Positions 59,501-64,000 of a stretch of 64,000 bases of DNA are shown here, piece by piece; position 1 is the first letter of the stretch, and every line of letters starts with the position of its first letter. The translations under genes and the position numbers were made by a program. Below the pieces are notes generated by a model. It searched no databases and was not told where the DNA came from. It saw nothing but the letters and a program-made list of their open reading frames with translations. The stretch comes from Sulfurirhabdus autotrophica (GTDB lineage: Bacteria > Pseudomonadota > Gammaproteobacteria > Burkholderiales > SMCO01). The DNA lies in the NCBI RefSeq assembly GCF_004346685.1, contig NZ_SMCO01000001.1, positions 310,001 to 374,000 on the forward strand. Reading direction: 5' to 3'.

Positions 59501-60064
59501 GTGCCACGCAAATATTTCAGAAAATACTTACCTACCCACGCCGAAATCCTGCAGAACAAACTCATGAAAGTTTTCGGGTCTGTGTTGCATCACCACAATT
59601 TATGGCATCTCAACCGTCAGTCTGTTGCCGGAGGCGTTGCGGTTGGCATGTTTACAGGGATGATTCCCGGCCCGGTACAAATGATATTTGCAGCTTTATT
59701 TGCAATTATATTCAGGGTTAATTTACCCGTAGCAGTTGCTGCAACCTGGTTTACCAATCCGGTCACCTCTGTACCAATTTTTTATTCAGCATATAAAATT
59801 GGCAGTTTCATTACAGGGAAGAATGCAGGGAACATCCCGCCGCTGACATTTAACTGGCAGGAAGATAACTGGCTGGAATTTCCGGTTCTATTCATCCAAT
59901 GGCTCAGTTCGCTGGGTGAAACGTTTTTAATTGGCACAGCAGTGCTGGCCAGTTTACTCTCATTGATCAGTTATTTTCTGGTACGGCTATTGTGGCGACT
60001 ATACATTGTTGCTTACTGGCATCGACGCAGAAAGCGCATCAAGCCAGCTGATAAAATACAATAG
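59501..60064 (+). CDS. DUF2062 membrane protein
   Basis: A 187-residue protein of the DUF2062 family. Motifs HLNRQSVAGGVAVGMFTGMIPGPVQM and TWFTNPVTSVPIFYSAYKIG are the family core, with about three membrane helices (near 45-80, 85-105 and 145-175). The start is GTG 59501, because the family begins with the sequence PRKYFRKYLP and no earlier ATG exists. Its function is unknown; homologues cluster with envelope genes. Its stop is five bases from the convergent lolD stop. Confidence 0.88.
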   Translation: MPRKYFRKYLPTHAEILQNKLMKVFGSVLHHHNLWHLNRQSVAGGVAVGMFTGMIPGPVQMIFAALFAIIFRVNLPVAVAATWFTNPVTSVPIFYSAYKIGSFITGKNAGNIPPLTFNWQEDNWLEFPVLFIQWLSSLGETFLIGTAVLASLLSLISYFLVRLLWRLYIVAYWHRRRKRIKPADKIQ

Positions 60065-60069
60065 CGTGC

Positions 60070-60759
60070 TCAGGCGTTTGTTAAAACGCCATCATCCAGC
60101 TTCATAATGCGTTGCATGCGCGATGCCAGATTCATGTCGTGTGTCACCACCAAAAAGCTGGTTTTGTAGGACGCATTCAAGTTCATCATCAAATCCTGAA
60201 TACCTTCAGCAGTATGCCGGTCCAGATTGCCGGTAGGTTCATCGGCCAGGACGCAAGCAGGCCGGGTGACCAAGGCTCTGGCAATGGCCGCACGCTGACG
60301 CTCACCACCTGAAAGCTCGCCGGGATTATGCGACAACCTGTGCCCCAACCCCACATCATTTAATACCGCTTCTGCAGTCTGATAAGCTTCACTCTTGGCC
60401 ATGCGCCTGATCAACAGCGGCATGGCAACATTTTCCAGCGCACTGAATTCCGGTAACAAGTGGTGGAACTGATAGACAAAACCCAGTGACTGATTACGCA
60501 GATATCCGCGATCAGCTTCACTCATATGCTGAATATCCCGCCCCATGATTTCTACTGAACCGCTGGAAGCACTATCCAATCCGCCCAGAAGATGCAGCAG
60601 TGTACTTTTACCGGAGCCGGAAGCCCCAACAATTGCAACGGTTTCTCCCTTTGCAACCGACATATTGATGCCGAACAATACAGGCACTTCAAACCTGCCC
60701 TGCTTGTATACCTTGTGCAAATCCTGACATGCAAGAACCATATCCTGAGCCTTATTCAT
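60070..60759 (-). CDS. lolD: Lipoprotein-releasing ABC ATPase LolD
   Basis: A 229-residue ATPase of the LolCDE system, which extracts lipoproteins from the inner membrane for delivery to LolA. Walker A GASGSGKS (45-52), signature [15 protein letters not shown] (about 148) and Walker [12 protein letters not shown] are intact. ATG 60759 overlaps the lolC stop by eight bases. The two form an operon in the usual order. Confidence 0.97.
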   Translation of the reverse strand: MNKAQDMVLACQDLHKVYKQGRFEVPVLFGINMSVAKGETVAIVGASGSGKSTLLHLLGGLDSASSGSVEIMGRDIQHMSEADRGYLRNQSLGFVYQFHHLLPEFSALENVAMPLLIRRMAKSEAYQTAEAVLNDVGLGHRLSHNPGELSGGERQRAAIARALVTRPACVLADEPTGNLDRHTAEGIQDLMMNLNASYKTSFLVVTHDMNLASRMQRIMKLDDGVLTNA

Positions 60760-61996
60760 ATCTTAATGCCTCTGCCGGATTGGTTTTGGATGCGCGCCAA
60801 CTGGGGTATAACGTAGCCAGCAAACTCAAAACAAGTGATACTGCGCCAATCACCATTACATCGTTTATTTCCAGTTTTGAAGGCAGCTCGCTGATGTAAT
60901 AAATATCCTTTGCCAGAAAATGGATACCGAAAAGCCTTTCAATGGCTGGCACTACCACATCAATATTCATAGCCAGGGTCACGCCACCGAGCAATCCCAT
61001 CATGGTGCCAATCACACCGATCAACGCACCCTGCACTATAAAGATCTTCATGATGCTGCCCGGAGAAGCCCCCAATGTCCGCAATATCGCGATATCGGCC
61101 TGTTTGTCAGTTACCACCATTACCAGCGTTGAGACAATATTGAAGGCAGCAACTGCGACAATCAACAATAAAATAATAAACATCACATTCTTTTCAATCT
61201 GGATCGCCCGGAAAAAGTTGGCGTGTTGACGAGTCCAGTCGCTGATGTACAAATCACTTGAAAGCATCGCACTCAATTCCTGTGCCACCTGAGGCGCCTT
61301 GTACAAGTCTTTCAGCTTGAGGCGAATACCGGAAACCTTGTCTTCCATGCGATACAATTTCTGCGCATCCGCCATATCAATCAACGCAAGACCGTTATCG
61401 TACTCATACATCCCAACTTCAAAAATACCGACCACTCTGAACTGTTTCAGTCGCGGCAAAATACCGGCAGGGGTGACTTGCCCCTGCGGCGCAATCAATA
61501 CCAGTTTTTCACCAATCCCGACACCTAAAGCGCGCGCCAGTTCAGACCCAAGCACAATCCCGAATTCACCAGCACGCAAATTGGTCAGTTTGCCTGCTTT
61601 CATATGCTGACCAATATCTGCCACCTTATCTTCATACTCCGGCAGAATCCCGCGGATAATCACGCCCTGAACATTCTGATCGAACGACAACATACCCTGC
61701 GCCATGATATAAGGCGCAGCAGCAACGACTTCCGGATGCTTGATGGCCTGCGATTCGACACTTTGCCAATTTGAAAGCGTATTATCGAGGCCGCTTATTT
61801 GCGCATGTGCTGCTACTCCCAGAATTCGTGCCCGCAGCTCTTCCTGAAACCCATTCATCACTGAAAGGACAACAATCAGGGCTGCCACTCCCAACGCAAT
61901 ACCCAGCATGGAAATCAGAGAAATGAAAGAAATGAAATGATTGCGGCGTTTGGCGCGTGTATAGCGCAGGCCGATAAAGAGTTCGAATGGTTGCAC
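60752..61996 (-). CDS. lolC: Lipoprotein-releasing permease LolC/LolE
   Basis: A 414-residue inner-membrane permease with four helices: one at the N-terminus (about 22-50), then a large periplasmic domain, then three (about 270-400) in the typical MacB/FtsX arrangement. Family start [28 protein letters not shown] is seen. Only one permease gene is present, so it may form a homodimer like LolF. lolD follows. Confidence 0.95.
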   Translation of the reverse strand: MQPFELFIGLRYTRAKRRNHFISFISLISMLGIALGVAALIVVLSVMNGFQEELRARILGVAAHAQISGLDNTLSNWQSVESQAIKHPEVVAAAPYIMAQGMLSFDQNVQGVIIRGILPEYEDKVADIGQHMKAGKLTNLRAGEFGIVLGSELARALGVGIGEKLVLIAPQGQVTPAGILPRLKQFRVVGIFEVGMYEYDNGLALIDMADAQKLYRMEDKVSGIRLKLKDLYKAPQVAQELSAMLSSDLYISDWTRQHANFFRAIQIEKNVMFIILLLIVAVAAFNIVSTLVMVVTDKQADIAILRTLGASPGSIMKIFIVQGALIGVIGTMMGLLGGVTLAMNIDVVVPAIERLFGIHFLAKDIYYISELPSKLEINDVMVIGAVSLVLSLLATLYPSWRASKTNPAEALRYE

Positions 61997-62057
61997 GTGT
62001 CAGTTCAAAATATTAGCAAACGGCAAGTCTGCCACAAGCGGGCCCGCTTCGCCATTG

Positions 62058-62477
62058 TTATTCCCCAATTAGATGCAATAACACATGCCGTCGCTGTGAT
62101 TCGGTTCGATGTTCATACAGGTAAACCCCCTGCCAGGTACCTAATGCAGGTTTTCCCGCAACGACCGGAATCGACAAATGGGTTTGGGTCAAAGCAGCCC
62201 TCACATGGGCAGGCATATCGTCCGGCCCTTCCAGAACGTGACTGTAGATGGGATCGCCTTCCGGTACCAAACGAGAAAAAAACCGTTCCAGATCGGTCTG
62301 CACATCAGGATCATAATTTTCCTGTATCAGCAGGCTGGCAGAAGTGTGTTTCACAAAAATCGTCAGCAGACCCATTTGCAGGCCGGATAACTTCACCCAA
62401 TGATTTATCTGATCGGTAAAGCTGTAAAGACCTTTCCCTTGTGTATTCATTTCTATCTGATAGGTTGTTTGCCTCAT
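62058..62477 (-). CDS. yjbQ: YjbQ/UPF0047 family protein
   Basis: A 139-residue soluble protein of the YjbQ family; E. coli YjbQ (138 aa) has weak thiamine-phosphate synthase activity. Seen are FVKHTSASLLIQENYDPDV, GPDDMPAHVRA and GTWQGVYLYEHR, with a conserved histidine set. The start is ATG 62477, giving the family length; the frame continues upstream to 62636 without homology. It lies between the amylosucrase and lol genes on the same strand; a promoter may be within 62478-62639. Confidence 0.92.
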   Translation of the reverse strand: MRQTTYQIEMNTQGKGLYSFTDQINHWVKLSGLQMGLLTIFVKHTSASLLIQENYDPDVQTDLERFFSRLVPEGDPIYSHVLEGPDDMPAHVRAALTQTHLSIPVVAGKPALGTWQGVYLYEHRTESQRRHVLLHLIGE

Positions 62478-62639
62478 GAAGATAAATCTGAAATTTGAAT
62501 AAACACTTTGTATTTTCCTCTGAAATATTCGCAAGTTGCAACTTATCTTCAAATCAGAAAGATATTTTCGATTAGCAGCTTGGAAATTTGATAATGCTTG
62601 AAGGAGGTTTGAAGAACTCGTCGCCAAACATCCCAAATT

Positions 62640-64000
62640 TTACTCGGTGAGCCAATAACAAGACAATGGCAGTAGAACAATTTCATCATTTTCAACTGCA
62701 ATATGCTCTCCTGTGCAGAGGTCGTTCATGCCATCGAGTTGAAAGAAACCATAGGCTCTTAAAGCCCCGACAGGGAGCGTTTGCGCTTCAGCATTAAAGT
62801 TCGCAGCAACTAACACTCTATTGCGATTGTTTTGCGGTTCAGTCCGGGAAAAAACCAGTAAATTCGGATTGTCGACTTTCAACAATTGGCGATTGTCAAA
62901 ATCCGCAAACGCTATGGTTTCTTTACGTAATGCGATCAATTTTTTAATTGCACTGAATATCCGATTCTCCACCGTGCCAGCCTGGTGGCGTTTTTCTGAT
63001 TTGTTCCAGTCAAAATGTGAGCGATGCACCCACCGATTGTCTTCTCGCTTAGAGGGTTCTGCGAGATATTCCAGACTATTGAGCATGCCAATTGCGTCTC
63101 CATAATAGAGTAAGGGTATACCGCCAAATGAGAGAATCATGCTATGCAACAACACGATAGTCTTGATTGCTGCATCGATGGCTTCTGGATCTTGCGCTTC
63201 CAGTGCAGACTCTAACCCTACCAATGAAGCGAGAGAACCGGAAATACGTGCATCGCCGGTCTTGGGATTTTCGCCAAACGGCAGGCCTTTGGCAGATGAA
63301 CCTGTGAATCGCCCCGTAAAATAATCAATCAGAAAACGCCGGTGCTGAGCCGGGTCATATCCAGCCAGGCTGACATCGTGATCGTCAAAGCCCAAACCGA
63401 TGTCGTCGTGACAGCGCACGTAATTAAGCCATGTTGCTCGTTCCAATTTGTTTGGCAGGTTTTTGATTCCCTGATTGAGCAAAGCTGCATTCTTTGTCGC
63501 AACGGCATCCCAGAGCAACGCCATAAATGTGGCGTTGTAAGCTATTTCGCACTCTTTAGCATTGATTGCATCCTCGCCGAAATATTTGGATATTTCGCTT
63601 GGCGAAACAATCGCCTCCGCTATGAATAACACGCCCGGCGCTGTCACCTGACAGCAATCCTTCATTAATTGCAAGATAAGATGAGCTTCACGTTCATTCT
63701 GGCAGGCGCTGCCCATTTTTTTCCATAAAAATGCTACAGCATCCAGACGAAGTATATCTACACCCTTGTTTGCCCAAAACAGGATGATATCGATCATTTC
63801 TATCAGCACTGCCGGATTGCGATAGTTCAAATCCCACTGATAGCTATGAAACACTGTCATCACCCATTTACCTAATTCTTCATCCCAAGTGAAGTTACCA
63901 GGTGAAGTGGCCGGAAATATTTCAGGCATGGCTTCTTCATAAATGTCCGGAATTTCCCGATCATCGAATACGTAGTAATAGTCCTGATATTTTTTGTCGC
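62640..64000 (-). CDS. Amylosucrase (GH13), 5' end outside window
   Basis: The C-terminal 450 or so residues of a GH13 enzyme; the frame runs in without a break from beyond 64000, including DKKYQDYYYVFDDRE, so the gene is partial at its 5' end. Catalytic marks are the nucleophile in GVDILRLDAVAF, acid in FIAEAIVSP and the HDD of RCHDDIGLGFDDHD. These and the DLNYRNPAV block match amylosucrase, which makes alpha-1,4-glucan from sucrose, releasing fructose; alternative hydrolase or trehalose synthase roles are less likely. The C-terminal beta-domain ends normally. It suggests sucrose or glycogen-like storage. Confidence 0.9.
   Translation of the reverse strand, partial: DKKYQDYYYVFDDREIPDIYEEAMPEIFPATSPGNFTWDEELGKWVMTVFHSYQWDLNYRNPAVLIEMIDIILFWANKGVDILRLDAVAFLWKKMGSACQNEREAHLILQLMKDCCQVTAPGVLFIAEAIVSPSEISKYFGEDAINAKECEIAYNATFMALLWDAVATKNAALLNQGIKNLPNKLERATWLNYVRCHDDIGLGFDDHDVSLAGYDPAQHRRFLIDYFTGRFTGSSAKGLPFGENPKTGDARISGSLASLVGLESALEAQDPEAIDAAIKTIVLLHSMILSFGGIPLLYYGDAIGMLNSLEYLAEPSKREDNRWVHRSHFDWNKSEKRHQAGTVENRIFSAIKKLIALRKETIAFADFDNRQLLKVDNPNLLVFSRTEPQNNRNRVLVAANFNAEAQTLPVGALRAYGFFQLDGMNDLCTGEHIAVENDEIVLLPLSCYWLTE

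Overview
The window is a continuous, gene-dense stretch of a bacterial chromosome, clearly proteobacterial and most probably betaproteobacterial. The evidence is two syntenic blocks: thrS-infC-rpmI-rplT-pheS-pheT-ihfA-merR followed by tRNA-Pro, and surE-pcm-nlpD-rpoS. LolCD, RelA, ComEC and an alaC-hom-thrC block agree. Base composition is moderate to slightly AT-rich. A group 3b-type [NiFe] hydrogenase next to biosynthetic genes would suit a chemolithotrophic or facultative Nitrosomonadales/Gallionellaceae-like organism, but that placement is inference. I see no prophage, insertion sequence, integron or CRISPR array.

Layout. (1) 1-5.4 kb: a zinc-ribbon protein, then a tightly overlapped minus-strand operon hydB-hydG-hydD-hydA plus maturation protease, preceded by a run of hairpins. 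(2) 5.5-13.5 kb: a chemoreceptor, a UbiB-type kinase with a small helical partner, an NlpC/P60 hydrolase overlapping tail-to-tail with a patatin lipoprotein, and a porin / FMN-binding / PepSY operon behind three Fur-box-like sequences. (3) 13.7-22.1 kb: a large hybrid histidine kinase, a DsrE-family protein, ClpB and an FMN-dependent glutamate-synthase-like protein. (4) 22-28 kb: nadC and the alaC-hom-thrC amino-acid block. (5) 28-31.6 kb: the rpoS block and tRNA-Pro(GGG). (6) 31.7-39.6 kb: the translation operon from thrS to merR, with infC starting at AUC and structured RNA leaders before thrS, infC and rpmI. (7) 39.6-45.3 kb: a CBS protein, a small unknown, a nitroreductase, Cfa and a P-type ATPase. 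(8) 45.5-49.7 kb: a four-gene plus-strand operon (C39 peptidase, RimK-like ATP-grasp, GCS2-like ligase, N-formylglutamate amidohydrolase-like), the best candidate for a poorly described biochemical system here. (9) 49.8-64 kb: a broken small lipoprotein gene, a DUF2934 protein, Hsp20, tRNA-Val(GAC) with an unusual C33, RelA, ComEC, a second P-type ATPase, DUF2062, LolDC, YjbQ and the 3' part of an amylosucrase gene running off the window.

How it fits together. Much of the window serves translation (synthetases, IF3, L35, L20, tRNAs) and stress or starvation control (RelA, RpoS, ClpB, Hsp20, SurE, Pcm, Cfa). The accessory content is the NAD(P)-linked hydrogenase, the probably iron-controlled envelope redox operon and the peptide-ligase operon. 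Where another start codon fits the ribosome-binding site or family better than the longest frame, I used it and said so. Residue and repeat counts were made by hand.
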